NCBI RefSeq assembly: GCF_003097235.1
Contig: NZ_QEQQ01000009.1
Span: 62,001-126,000 of the forward strand
Source of the DNA: Pseudomonas sp. CC120222-01a
GTDB lineage: Bacteria > Pseudomonadota > Gammaproteobacteria > Pseudomonadales > Pseudomonadaceae
Length of the DNA: 64,000 nt
Direction of reading: 5' to 3'
Positions 28,142 through 36,788 of this stretch are shown here, piece after piece. The notes under the pieces are model-generated. The model made no database searches, was not told where the DNA came from, and worked only from the letters and a program-made list of their open reading frames with translations. The translations under genes were made by a program, and so were the position numbers. Positions within the stretch are counted from its first letter, which is position 1. Every line of letters begins with the position of its first letter.

Positions 28142-29569
28142 ATGTCTGATTCATCCGGAAAACTAAAACTCGGCGCGTTAGTTGCCCTCGTAGTCGGTTC
28201 GATGATTGGCGGCGGAATCTTCTCGCTGCCGCAAAACATGGCCGCCAGTGCAGGGGTTGGTGCGGTACTGATTGGCTGGGCGATCACTGCGGTCGGCATG
28301 CTGACCCTGGCGTTCGTGTTCCAGACCCTGGCCAACCGCAAGCCTGACCTGGACGGCGGCGTATACGCCTACGCCAAGGCCGGCTTCGGCGACTACATGG
28401 GCTTTTCTTCAGCCTGGGGCTACTGGATCAGTGCCTGGCTGGGCAACGTCGGTTACTTCGTGCTGCTGTTCAGCACCCTCGGTTACTTCTTCCCGATCTT
28501 CGGTGAAGGCAACACCCCGGCGGCGATCATCGGTGCCTCGGTGCTGCTCTGGGCCGTTCACTTCCTGGTACTGCGTGGCATCAAGGAAGCGGCGTTCATC
28601 AACCTGGTCACCACCGTGGCCAAGGTCGTGCCGCTGGTGCTGTTCGCCCTGATCTGCCTGTTCGCCTTCAAGCTCGACATCTTCACCGCCGACATCTGGG
28701 CGGTGGGCACGCCAGACCTGGGCAGCGTGATGAACCAGGTGCGCAACATGATGCTGGTCACCGTGTGGGTGTTCATCGGCATCGAGGGCGCCAGCATCTT
28801 CTCGTCCCGGGCGGAAAAACGCTCCGACGTCGGTAAGGCCACGGTCATCGGCTTCGTCACCGTGCTGCTGTTCCTGGTCCTGGTCAACGTGCTGTCGCTG
28901 GGCATCATGACCCAACCGGAACTGGCCAAGCTGCAGAACCCGTCGATGGCCGCCGTGCTTGAGCACGTGGTCGGTCACTGGGGCGCGGTGCTGATCAGCG
29001 TCGGCCTGATCATCTCGCTGCTCGGGGCCCTGCTGTCGTGGGTGCTGCTGTGCGCCGAGATCATGTTCGCCGCCGCCAAGGACCACACCATGCCGGAGTT
29101 CCTGCGCCGCGAGAACGCCAACCATGTGCCGGCCAACGCCCTGTGGCTGACCAACGCCATGGTGCAGATCTTCCTGGTCATCACCCTGTTCTCCAGCAGT
29201 ACCTACCTGTCGCTGATCTACCTCGCCACCTCGATGATCCTGGTGCCTTACCTGTGGTCGGCTGGCTATGCCTTCCTGCTGGCACTGCGCAGCGAAACCT
29301 ACGAGCAGGCCCTTGCCGAGCGGCAGAAGGACCTGATCATCGGCGGCATCGCGCTGTTATACGCCATCTGGCTGCTGTATGCCGGCGGCGTGAAATACCT
29401 GCTGCTCTCGGCCCTGCTCTATGCCCCTGGCGTGATCCTGTTCGCCAAGGCCAAGCGTGAAGTAGGCCAACCGATCTTCACCAACGTGGAAAAACTGATC
29501 TTCGCAGCCGTGGTCATCGGCGCCCTGGTGGCAGCCTTCGGCCTGTATGACGGCTTCCTGACCCTTTGA
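28142..29569 (+). CDS. arcD: Arginine/ornithine antiporter ArcD
   Basis: Exchanges extracellular arginine for ornithine at the inner membrane, feeding the arginine deiminase pathway. The 475 residues have about 12-13 helices and the APC-type glycine motif GSMIGGGIFSLPQNMA near residues 20-35. The ATG is preceded by GGCAGGAG. It heads arcD-arcA-arcB-arcC with 33 bp to arcA and an ANR-type box upstream. A close paralogue is divergent at 26281-27708. Confidence 0.95.
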   Translation: MSDSSGKLKLGALVALVVGSMIGGGIFSLPQNMAASAGVGAVLIGWAITAVGMLTLAFVFQTLANRKPDLDGGVYAYAKAGFGDYMGFSSAWGYWISAWLGNVGYFVLLFSTLGYFFPIFGEGNTPAAIIGASVLLWAVHFLVLRGIKEAAFINLVTTVAKVVPLVLFALICLFAFKLDIFTADIWAVGTPDLGSVMNQVRNMMLVTVWVFIGIEGASIFSSRAEKRSDVGKATVIGFVTVLLFLVLVNVLSLGIMTQPELAKLQNPSMAAVLEHVVGHWGAVLISVGLIISLLGALLSWVLLCAEIMFAAAKDHTMPEFLRRENANHVPANALWLTNAMVQIFLVITLFSSSTYLSLIYLATSMILVPYLWSAGYAFLLALRSETYEQALAERQKDLIIGGIALLYAIWLLYAGGVKYLLLSALLYAPGVILFAKAKREVGQPIFTNVEKLIFAAVVIGALVAAFGLYDGFLTL

Positions 29570-29602
29570 CCCACGTCTTCGTTCAATTGGAGGAATGAAA
29601 CC

Positions 29603-30862
29603 ATGTCCGCTGAAAAACAGAAGTACGGTGTCCACTCCGAAGCCGGCAAACTGCGCAAGGTAATGGTTTGCGCACCGGGCCTGGCGCACAAGCGGCTGAC
29701 GCCAAGCAACTGTGACGAGCTGCTGTTCGACGACGTGATCTGGGTCGACCAGGCCAAGCGTGACCATTTCGACTTCGTCACCAAGATGCGCGAGCGCGGC
29801 GTCGACGTGCTGGAAATGCACAACCTGCTGACCGACATCGTCCAGCAACCCGAGGCCCTGAAGTGGATCCTCGACCGCAAGATCACCGATGACACCGTCG
29901 GCGTGGGCCTGAAAAACGAAGTGCGCAGCTGGCTCGAAGGCCTCGATCCGCGCCACCTGGCCGAGTTCCTGATCGGCGGTGTGGCAGGCCAGGACCTGCC
30001 ACAGAGCGAAGGCGCCGATGTGGTCAAGATGTACAACGACTACCTGGGCCACTCCAGCTTCATCCTGCCGCCGCTGCCCAACACCCAGTTCACCCGCGAC
30101 ACCACCTGCTGGATCTATGGAGGCGTGACGCTGAACCCGATGTATTGGCCAGCACGTCGCCAGGAAACCCTGCTGACCACCGCCATTTACAAGTTCCACA
30201 AGGAGTTCACCAACGCCGACTTCGAAGTCTGGTACGGCGACCCTGACAAGGAGCATGGCTCGTCCACCCTCGAAGGTGGCGATGTGATGCCAATCGGCAA
30301 CGGCATCGTACTGATCGGCATGGGCGAGCGTACCTCGCGTCAGGCCATCGGCCAGTTGGCCCGCAACCTGTTCGCCAAGGGCGCGGTCAGGGAAGTCATC
30401 GTCGCCGGCCTGCCGAAGTCCCGCGCCGCCATGCACCTGGACACCGTGTTCAGCTTCTGCGACCGCGACCTGATCACGGTCTTCCCGGAAGTGGTGAAAG
30501 AGATCGTGCCGTTCATCATTCGTCCAGACGAAAGCAAGCCCTACGGCATGGACGTGCGCCGCATCAACAAGTCGTTCATCGAAGTGGTCGGCGAGCAACT
30601 TGGGCTCAAGAATGGCCTGCGCGTGGTCGAGACCGGCGGCAACAGCTTCGCCGCCGAACGCGAACAGTGGGATGACGGCAACAACGTGGTGGCCATCGAG
30701 CCAGGCGTGGTCATCGGCTACGACCGCAACACCTACACCAACACCTTGCTGCGCAAGGCCGGCATCGAGGTCATCACCATCAGCGCCGGCGAGCTGGGCC
30801 GGGGCCGTGGCGGCGGCCACTGCATGACCTGTCCGATCGTGCGCGACCCAATCGACTACTAA
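29603..30862 (+). CDS. arcA: Arginine deiminase
   Basis: Hydrolyses arginine to citrulline and ammonia, the first step of the anaerobic ATP-yielding pathway. The 419 residues show the guanidino-group-modifying enzyme motifs [28 protein letters not shown] and GGGHCMTCP, with the catalytic nucleophile at Cys407. The length is standard. TGGAGGAATG provides the ribosome site before the ATG. It lies between arcD and arcB. Confidence 0.97.
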   Translation: MSAEKQKYGVHSEAGKLRKVMVCAPGLAHKRLTPSNCDELLFDDVIWVDQAKRDHFDFVTKMRERGVDVLEMHNLLTDIVQQPEALKWILDRKITDDTVGVGLKNEVRSWLEGLDPRHLAEFLIGGVAGQDLPQSEGADVVKMYNDYLGHSSFILPPLPNTQFTRDTTCWIYGGVTLNPMYWPARRQETLLTTAIYKFHKEFTNADFEVWYGDPDKEHGSSTLEGGDVMPIGNGIVLIGMGERTSRQAIGQLARNLFAKGAVREVIVAGLPKSRAAMHLDTVFSFCDRDLITVFPEVVKEIVPFIIRPDESKPYGMDVRRINKSFIEVVGEQLGLKNGLRVVETGGNSFAAEREQWDDGNNVVAIEPGVVIGYDRNTYTNTLLRKAGIEVITISAGELGRGRGGGHCMTCPIVRDPIDY

Positions 30863-30873
30863 CGCCCATCACG

Positions 30874-30903
30874 CCCGGCCGCACTCACGAAGTGGCGGCC
30901 GGG
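30874..30903 (+). other. Intercistronic hairpin arcA-arcB
   Basis: CCCGGCCGC and GCGGCCGGG form a perfect 9-bp stem 12 bp after the arcA stop. No T-tract follows, so it is more likely an mRNA-stability or processing element than a terminator. Confidence 0.65.
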
Positions 30904-30930
30904 ACATCACCGAATTCAAGGAGAAAAGTC

Positions 30931-31941
30931 ATGGCGTTCAACATTCACAACCGCAACCTGCTCAGCCTCGAACACCACACCACCCGCGAGTTGCGCTACC
31001 TGCTGGACCTGTCCCGCGACCTCAAGCGCGCCAAGTACACCGGCACCGAGCAGCAGCACCTGAAGGGCAACAACATTGCCCTGATCTTCGAGAAGACCTC
31101 GACCCGCACCCGCTGCGCCTTCGAAGTCGCCGCCTATGACCAGGGCGCCAACGTCACCTACATCGACCCCAACTCCTCTCAGATCGGCCACAAGGAAAGC
31201 ATGAAGGACACCGCCCGCGTGCTCGGGCGCATGTACGATGCCATCGAGTACCGCGGCTTCAAGCAGGAAATCGTCGAAGAGCTGGCCAAGTTTGCCGGCG
31301 TGCCGGTGTTCAACGGCCTGACCGACGAATACCACCCGACCCAGATGATCGCCGACGTGCTGACCATGCGTGAGCACAGCGACAAGCCGCTGCACGACAT
31401 CAGCTACGCCTATCTGGGCGACGCCCGCAACAATATGGGCAACTCGCTGCTGCTGATCGGCGCCAAGCTCGGCATGGATGTGCGCATCGCCGCGCCGAAG
31501 GCGCTGTGGCCACATGACGACCTGGTCGAGCGTTGCCACAAGTACGCCGAAGAAAGCGGCGCGCGCATCACCCTGACCGAAGACCCCAAGGCCGCAGTCA
31601 AGGGCGTCGACTTCATCCACACCGACGTCTGGGTCTCGATGGGCGAGCCGATCGAAGCCTGGGGCGAGCGCATCAAGCAGCTCAAGCCCTATCAGGTGAA
31701 CAAGGATCTGATGAAGGCCAGCGGCAACCCACGGACCAAGTTCATGCACTGCCTGCCGGCGTTCCACAACTCCGAGACCAAGGTCGGCAAGCAGATTGCC
31801 GAACAGTATCCGGACCTGGCCAACGGCATCGAAGTGACCGATGACGTGTTCGAGTCGCCGGCGTGCATCGCCTTCGAGCAGGCGGAAAACCGCATGCACA
31901 CCATCAAGGCGATCCTGGTTTCGACCCTGGCTGACCTGTAA
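30931..31941 (+). CDS. arcB: Catabolic ornithine carbamoyltransferase
   Basis: Converts citrulline and phosphate to ornithine and carbamoyl phosphate. The 336 residues contain the carbamoyl-phosphate motif STRTR at 57-61, [14 protein letters not shown], and the ornithine-binding [23 protein letters not shown] precedes the ATG (MAFNIHNRN); an upstream in-frame ATG would add 13 atypical residues. Its length and operon position identify the catabolic rather than the ArgF anabolic enzyme. Confidence 0.96.
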   Translation: MAFNIHNRNLLSLEHHTTRELRYLLDLSRDLKRAKYTGTEQQHLKGNNIALIFEKTSTRTRCAFEVAAYDQGANVTYIDPNSSQIGHKESMKDTARVLGRMYDAIEYRGFKQEIVEELAKFAGVPVFNGLTDEYHPTQMIADVLTMREHSDKPLHDISYAYLGDARNNMGNSLLLIGAKLGMDVRIAAPKALWPHDDLVERCHKYAEESGARITLTEDPKAAVKGVDFIHTDVWVSMGEPIEAWGERIKQLKPYQVNKDLMKASGNPRTKFMHCLPAFHNSETKVGKQIAEQYPDLANGIEVTDDVFESPACIAFEQAENRMHTIKAILVSTLADL

Positions 31942-31948
31942 GCCGGCT

Positions 31949-31976
31949 GCGCCGCCCTTGCCCATGGGGGCGGCGC
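31949..31976 (+). other. Intercistronic hairpin arcB-arcC
   Basis: GCGCCGCCC, 10 nt, GGGCGGCGC: a perfect 9-bp stem starting 7 bp after the arcB stop, without a T-tract. Confidence 0.65.
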
Positions 31977-32005
31977 CCTTCCCTCTTCGTTAAAGGACAT
32001 TCCCC

Positions 32006-32935
32006 ATGCGTATCGTTGTTGCATTGGGCGGCAACGCCCTGCTGCGCCGTGGCGAGCCCATGACCGCTGACAACCAGCGCGCCAATATCCGCACCGCCAC
32101 CGAGCAGATCGCCAAGATTCACCCCGGCAACGAACTGGTCATCGCCCACGGCAACGGCCCCCAGGTCGGCCTGCTGTCGCTCCAGGGCATGGCCTACAAG
32201 CCCGACGAAGCCTACCCGCTCGACGTGCTCGGTGCCGAAACCGAAGGCATGATCGGCTACATGATCGAACAGGAGCTGGGCAACCTGCTGGCCTTCGAAG
32301 TGCCGTTCGCCACCCTGCTGACCCAGGTGGAAGTGGACGCCAACGACCCGGCCTTCAAGGACCCGAGCAAGTTCATCGGCCCGGTCTACAGCAAAGAAGA
32401 GGCCGAGCGCCTGGCCAAGGAAAAAGGCTGGGTGGTCAAGGCCGACGGCGACAAGTACCGCCGCGTGGTCGCCAGCCCGAAACCCAAGCGCATCTTTGAA
32501 ATCCGCCCGATCAAGTGGCTGCTGGAGAAGAGCAGCATCGTGATCTGCGCCGGTGGCGGCGGCATCCCCACCATGTACGACGAGAACAAGAAGCTCAAAG
32601 GCATCGAGGCGGTGATCGACAAGGACCTGTGCTCGGCGCTGCTGGCCGAACAGCTGGAAGCCGACCTTCTGGTAATCGCCACCGACGTCGATGGCGCCTA
32701 CATTGACTGGGGCAAGCCGACCCAGAAAGCCATCGCCCAGGCCCACCCAGACGAACTCGAACGCCTCGGCTTTGCCGCCGGCTCCATGGGGCCGAAGGTG
32801 CAGGCAGCCTGCGACTTTGCCCGCCACACCGGCAAGGTGGCGGTGATCAGCTCGCTGGAAAATATCGAGGGCATCGTCAAAGGTGTCGCTGGTACCCGCG
32901 TGAGTACCGAAAAGCCGGGTATCAGCTACCGTTGA
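32006..32935 (+). CDS. arcC: Carbamate kinase
   Basis: Transfers phosphate from carbamoyl phosphate to ADP, the ATP-generating step. The 309 residues match the amino-acid-kinase fold: [18 protein letters not shown] at the N-terminus, [23 protein letters not shown], and [11 protein letters not shown] near the C-terminus. TAAAGGACATTCCCC supplies the ribosome site. It is the last catalytic gene of the arc operon. Confidence 0.97.
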   Translation: MRIVVALGGNALLRRGEPMTADNQRANIRTATEQIAKIHPGNELVIAHGNGPQVGLLSLQGMAYKPDEAYPLDVLGAETEGMIGYMIEQELGNLLAFEVPFATLLTQVEVDANDPAFKDPSKFIGPVYSKEEAERLAKEKGWVVKADGDKYRRVVASPKPKRIFEIRPIKWLLEKSSIVICAGGGGIPTMYDENKKLKGIEAVIDKDLCSALLAEQLEADLLVIATDVDGAYIDWGKPTQKAIAQAHPDELERLGFAAGSMGPKVQAACDFARHTGKVAVISSLENIEGIVKGVAGTRVSTEKPGISYR

Positions 32936-32943
32936 TTGCAGTG

Positions 32944-32964
32944 GGCGGGCTTACGGGGCCCGCC
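32944..32964 (+). terminator. Hairpin after arcC, possible weak terminator
   Basis: GGCGGGC, 7 nt, GCCCGCC followed by ATTTTC. The stem is perfect but the T-tract is short, so it may attenuate transcription between arcC and the DUF5064 gene. Confidence 0.55.
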
Positions 32965-32990
32965 ATTTTCACCTTCCCAAGGAGTCTGCC

Positions 32991-33359
32991 ATGGCCAAGT
33001 ACGAGCCAGGTCATGTACACATCGAGCGCACCGCGCTGAACCCGGCTGATCACAGTTACGACCTCAAGGTCGATTACGAAGCGGTCTCGGACCCCAAGGA
33101 AGGCAGGGGTATCCAGTTCCACATGCACGGCAGCATCGAAGGCAAGTCGGTAGAAGAAAAGTTCTTCCTGGCCAAGGATCAAGTACTACCCAGTTTCCTC
33201 ATGCAATTGTCTCGCAGAGCCCAGTCATACCTGCCGCCCCCGAAGAAATTCGAGAACCTGGGTTCGCCGCACAAGATCTATGACTGGATGTTCAAGGACA
33301 TTCGCGAAAAGCTCGATGTGAAGTCGGGCGACCCGATCAAGCCTGAACATCTGGAGTGA
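32991..33359 (+). CDS. DUF5064 family protein
   Basis: A 122-residue cytoplasmic protein of unknown function. The start MAKYEPGHVHIE and segments such as YDLKVDYEAVSDPKEG and IQFHMHGSIEGK agree with DUF5064 proteins found in Pseudomonas. No signal peptide, membrane helix or catalytic motif is seen. AAGGAGT precedes the ATG. It is 55 bp behind arcC with a hairpin in between, so it is plausibly a distal arc operon gene. A role in arginine metabolism is only implied by position. Confidence 0.75.
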   Translation: MAKYEPGHVHIERTALNPADHSYDLKVDYEAVSDPKEGRGIQFHMHGSIEGKSVEEKFFLAKDQVLPSFLMQLSRRAQSYLPPPKKFENLGSPHKIYDWMFKDIREKLDVKSGDPIKPEHLE

Positions 33360-33370
33360 TTCGAGAACCT

Positions 33371-33492
33371 GGGGCTGCTTCGCAGCCCTTTCGCGACACA
33401 AGGCCGCTCCCACAGGTACAGCACAGCCTGTGAAATCCACGCTGTACCTGTGGGAGCGGCCTTGTGTCGCGAAAGGGCCGCAAAGCGGCCCC
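33371..33492. repeat. Inverted REP pair (GTGGGAG ends inward)
   Basis: The left arm runs GGGGCTGCTTCGCAGCCC to CCGCTCCCAC and the right arm is its inverted copy from GTGGGAGCGGCC to GCGGCCCC. It separates the arc operon from the GcsR-like regulator. Confidence 0.9.
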
Positions 33493-33545
33493 GGCGATGT
33501 TAAGGCATACTACTGCCCTCCCCGGCCACAACCCCCGCCTCCCCC

Positions 33546-35054
33546 ATGCGCATCCACGTCAGCTTCATCGACCGCGTCGGCATCACCCAGGAAGTCCTCG
33601 CCCTGCTCGGTGCCCGCAACCTCAACCTGGACGCCGTGGAGATGGTCCCGCCAAACGTCTACATCGACGCCCCGACCCTCAGCCCGGCGGTCCTCGAAGA
33701 ACTCCACGACGCGCTGTTCGAAGTCCGTGGCGTGCAATCGGTGGACGTGGTCGACATCCTCCCCGGCCAGCGCCGCCACCTGCAGCTCGACGCCCTGCTG
33801 GCGGCCATGAGCGACCCGGTGCTGGCGGTCGACAGCGCCGGCAAGGTATTGCTGGCCAACCCGGCGCTGATCGCCCTGTGCGGCCGCGAGTCCGCCGGGC
33901 GCACGGTAGGCGAACTGTTCAACGACCCCGACCTGCTGCAGGCGCTGCTGGACAACAACTTCCACCTGCCGATGCGCGAGATGCAGCTCAACGGCCAGAG
34001 CCTGCTGCTGGACGCCTCGCCGATCACCAACGCCGGCGGCCTGTTGACGCTGTATGCGCCCAACCGCATGGGCGAACGCCTGTCGGCCCTGCACCACGAC
34101 CATGCAGAAGGCTTCGACGCACTGCTTGGCGAGTCACCGGCGATTCGCACGCTCAAGGCCCGCGCCCTGCGCGTGGCGGCCCTCGATGCACCGCTGCTGG
34201 TGCACGGCGAAACCGGTACCGGCAAGGAACTGGTGGCCCGCGCCTGCCATGCCATCAGCAGCCGCCACACTGCGCCATTCCTCGCCCTCAACTGCGCCGC
34301 GCTGCCCGAGAGCCTGGCCGAGAGCGAACTGTTCGGCTACGCACCTGGTGCCTTCACCGGTGCCCAGCGCGGCGGCAAGCCGGGGCTGATGGAGCTGGCC
34401 AACCAGGGCACGGTGTTTCTCGACGAGATCGGCGAAATGTCTCCCTACTTGCAGGCCAAACTGTTGCGCTTTCTCAGCGACGGCAGCTTCCGCCGGGTGG
34501 GCGGCGACCGCGAGGTGAAGGTGGATGTGCGCATCATCAGCGCCACTCACCGCGACCTCGAACGCATGGTCGCCGAAGGTAGCTTCCGTGAGGATCTGTT
34601 CTACCGCCTGAATGTGCTCAACCTGCAGGTACCGCCGCTGCGTGATCGTGGCCAGGACATCCTGATGCTGGCGCACTACTTCATGCAGCAGGCCTGCACG
34701 CAGATCCAGCGTCCACCTTGTCGCCTGACCCCGGCCACGCATTCGGCATTATTGGCCAACCCTTGGCCGGGCAACGTGCGCCAGCTGCAGAACGTGATCT
34801 TCCGTGCGGCGGCCATCTGCGAAAGCAACCTGGTGGATATTGGCGACCTGGATATCGCCGGGACTTCGGTGGCGCGCGGGCAGGATGGCGACGTGGCGAG
34901 CCTGGAGCAGGCGGTGGGGGACTTCGAGCGTGAACTGCTGCAGCGCCTGTACGCCAGCTACCCCTCGACCCGGCAACTGGCCGGGCGACTGCAAACTTCG
35001 CACACCGCCATTGCGCAACGCTTGCGCAAATACGGTATTCCGGGAAGAAGCTAA
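33546..35054 (+). CDS. gcsR: TyrR-type sigma-54 activator, probable GcsR (glycine cleavage regulator)
   Basis: Enhancer-binding protein of 502 residues: ACT domain (1-73), PAS domain (about 78-140), AAA+ domain with Walker A GETGTGKE (221-228), the sigma-54-contacting GAFTGA loop (268-273) and Walker B GTVFLDEIGE, and a TyrR-type helix-turn-helix at the C-terminus (STRQLAGRLQTSHTAIAQRL, about 474-493). P. aeruginosa GcsR has this architecture and activates gcvH2-gcvP2-glyA2-sdaA-gcvT2. Here the related operon starts 4 kb downstream with matching boxes and a -24/-12 promoter. PhhR is the alternative TyrR-like relative. No Shine-Dalgarno sequence is visible before the ATG. Confidence 0.85.
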   Translation: MRIHVSFIDRVGITQEVLALLGARNLNLDAVEMVPPNVYIDAPTLSPAVLEELHDALFEVRGVQSVDVVDILPGQRRHLQLDALLAAMSDPVLAVDSAGKVLLANPALIALCGRESAGRTVGELFNDPDLLQALLDNNFHLPMREMQLNGQSLLLDASPITNAGGLLTLYAPNRMGERLSALHHDHAEGFDALLGESPAIRTLKARALRVAALDAPLLVHGETGTGKELVARACHAISSRHTAPFLALNCAALPESLAESELFGYAPGAFTGAQRGGKPGLMELANQGTVFLDEIGEMSPYLQAKLLRFLSDGSFRRVGGDREVKVDVRIISATHRDLERMVAEGSFREDLFYRLNVLNLQVPPLRDRGQDILMLAHYFMQQACTQIQRPPCRLTPATHSALLANPWPGNVRQLQNVIFRAAAICESNLVDIGDLDIAGTSVARGQDGDVASLEQAVGDFERELLQRLYASYPSTRQLAGRLQTSHTAIAQRLRKYGIPGRS

Positions 35055-35164
35055 AACTTTATACCGCTTGATTTCAGATTATCCCTACAGGTCAGGCCAA
35101 TACTTCAACAAGTACTGCTGCGAAAATGGCGCTCTTCACTGTTGATGGAGAGAGAGCGCCTCTC

Positions 35165-36370
35165 ATGCTTGAACTCGACTTCTATGGCACATTGGTCGCC
35201 GCCTCACTGGTACTGTTATTGGGCCATGGGTTGGTGACACGTGTTGCTGTCCTGCGAACCTACAATATCCCCGAACCTGTAGCAGGCGGCCTGGTCGTTG
35301 CCCTGATCTTGCTGGTGTTACGCAGTTTCGACCTGAAAGTGCAGTTCGACACTTCATTGCAAGCACCATTGATGCTGGCGTTCTTCGCCACCATCGGCCT
35401 GAACGCGGACTTCGCCAGTTTGAAAAAGGGCGGGCGCGTGGTCGGAGTCTTCCTGGTCGTGGTGACCGGCTTGCTGCTGGTGCAGAACGCCATGGGCATC
35501 GGCCTGGCCACAGCGTTGGGGCTGGACCCGCTGATGGGTCTGCTGACCGGCTCCATCACGCTGTCCGGCGGCCATGGCACGGGCGCGGCCTGGAGCAGCA
35601 CCTTCAGCGAAAAATATGGCCTGCCCTCCGCCTCGGAACTGGCCCTGGCCTCCGCCACCTTTGGTCTGGTGCTGGGCGGCCTGATCGGCGGCCCGGTCGC
35701 CCGCCTGCTGATCAAGCGCGTGCAGACACCCGGCCTGGATCAGTCGATAACGCACTTGCCAAAAGGTTTTGAAGAGCCTGAAAAAGAACGCCTGATTACG
35801 CCGTTCTCATTCATCGAGACATTGGCACTCATCTCGGTCAGCCTGCTTGGCGGTACCTTGTTGAATAGCCAACTGCAGGGCACGGCATTCGAACTCCCGA
35901 CATTCGTTTGCGTGTTGTTTGTTGGCGTCTTGTTACGCAACGGGCTCTCTGCACTGGGGGTGTATCAGGTGTTCGAGCGCGAAGTTTCCGTACTGGGCAA
36001 CGTCAGCCTGTCACTGTTCCTGGCCATTGCGCTGATGTCGCTCAAGTTGTGGGACCTGGCGGCCCTGGCCCTGCCTTTCCTGATTATCCTGGCGGCACAA
36101 ACATTGCTCATGGCGCTGTTCGCGATCTTCGTCACCTTTCGGGTCATGGGCAGCAATTACGATGCTGCGGTATTGGCAGCCGGGCATTGCGGATTCGGCC
36201 TGGGGGCCACGCCAACCGCCATCGCCAACATGCAAGCCGTAACCCACCGCTTCGGGCCTTCGCATCTGGCGTTTCTGGTGGTGCCGATGGTGGGAGCGTT
36301 CTTCATCGACATCATCAATGTCATCGTCATCAAGCTGTACCTGGCGTTGCCGTTTTTTGCGGCGAGCTGA
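35165..36370 (+). CDS. gltS: Sodium/glutamate symporter
   Basis: Inner-membrane Na+-coupled glutamate carrier (ESS family). The 401 residues contain about 10-12 helices, with the two conserved pore-loop regions TGSITLSGGHGTGAAW (around 125-140) and AAGHCGFGLGATPTAIANM (around 335-353). The start MLELDFYGTL is family-typical; the frame extends 13 codons upstream. It lies between the GcsR-like regulator and the pyocin immunity gene and ends before a good terminator. Codon use matches the core genome. Confidence 0.93.
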   Translation: MLELDFYGTLVAASLVLLLGHGLVTRVAVLRTYNIPEPVAGGLVVALILLVLRSFDLKVQFDTSLQAPLMLAFFATIGLNADFASLKKGGRVVGVFLVVVTGLLLVQNAMGIGLATALGLDPLMGLLTGSITLSGGHGTGAAWSSTFSEKYGLPSASELALASATFGLVLGGLIGGPVARLLIKRVQTPGLDQSITHLPKGFEEPEKERLITPFSFIETLALISVSLLGGTLLNSQLQGTAFELPTFVCVLFVGVLLRNGLSALGVYQVFEREVSVLGNVSLSLFLAIALMSLKLWDLAALALPFLIILAAQTLLMALFAIFVTFRVMGSNYDAAVLAAGHCGFGLGATPTAIANMQAVTHRFGPSHLAFLVVPMVGAFFIDIINVIVIKLYLALPFFAAS

Positions 36371-36444
36371 TCGAAAACGGGTTGAACTCCATCAAGGAGC
36401 GAATTGGGAATAAGCTCTAAGCTATGATAGTTATCATGTAACCA

Positions 36445-36481
36445 TCCCCCTTCGCGGCTCGCGCAGCAAAGGGGGATTTTT
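36445..36481 (+). terminator. Rho-independent terminator after gltS
   Basis: TCCCCCTT pairs with AAGGGGGA across a 16-nt loop and is followed by five T residues, 75 bp after the gltS stop. Confidence 0.85.
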
Positions 36482-36512
36482 ATCTGAATTACGGAAACAG
36501 GTTGGCGGTCAT

Positions 36513-36788
36513 TCAACTCTCACGGAACCCAGGTTTCCCATTTGCCGCGAGCCAGGTTTTCAATACTGAAATCACTCCGGCCGGGCTGTCTTCTACTCCG
36601 TCTGCAGGATAGAAGATCAAACCGCTTTTATCAGGGTGATCGGTAAGGCTTTCAAAATGCTCGGACAAACGATTGATATGCGCCCCCAGAGCATCACCTT
36701 TGAGTCTACTAGGGTTCTCGAAAAATTCATTCAGGAACTCAGTAAATTCAGCTTCTGAATATTCTTCAATTTTGCTCTTGAGGATCAT
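36513..36788 (-). CDS. Colicin/pyocin DNase immunity protein (Im9-like)
   Basis: A 91-residue acidic immunity protein that would bind and neutralise the nuclease domain of the adjacent pyocin in the producing cell. It aligns along its length with Im2/Im9: the start (YSEAEFTEFLN), HFESLTDHP, LIFYPADG (the Tyr-Tyr contact pair is Phe-Tyr here), DSPAGVISVLKTW and ANGKPGF. It overlaps the pyocin stop by 4 bp (ATGA), so toxin and antidote are translationally coupled. Base composition is lower in GC than the surroundings. Confidence 0.94.
   Translation of the reverse strand: MILKSKIEEYSEAEFTEFLNEFFENPSRLKGDALGAHINRLSEHFESLTDHPDKSGLIFYPADGVEDSPAGVISVLKTWLAANGKPGFRES

Noticed and set aside
35041..35164. 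An earlier ATG for gltS at 35126
   Set aside because: It would add a hydrophilic 13-residue extension not expected before the first helix; the ATG at 35165 fits the family.
36424..36437. ATGATA, 2 nt, TATCAT palindrome resembling part of a Fur box
   Set aside because: It lies downstream of gltS and beyond the 3' end of the converging immunity gene, with no start codon near on either strand.
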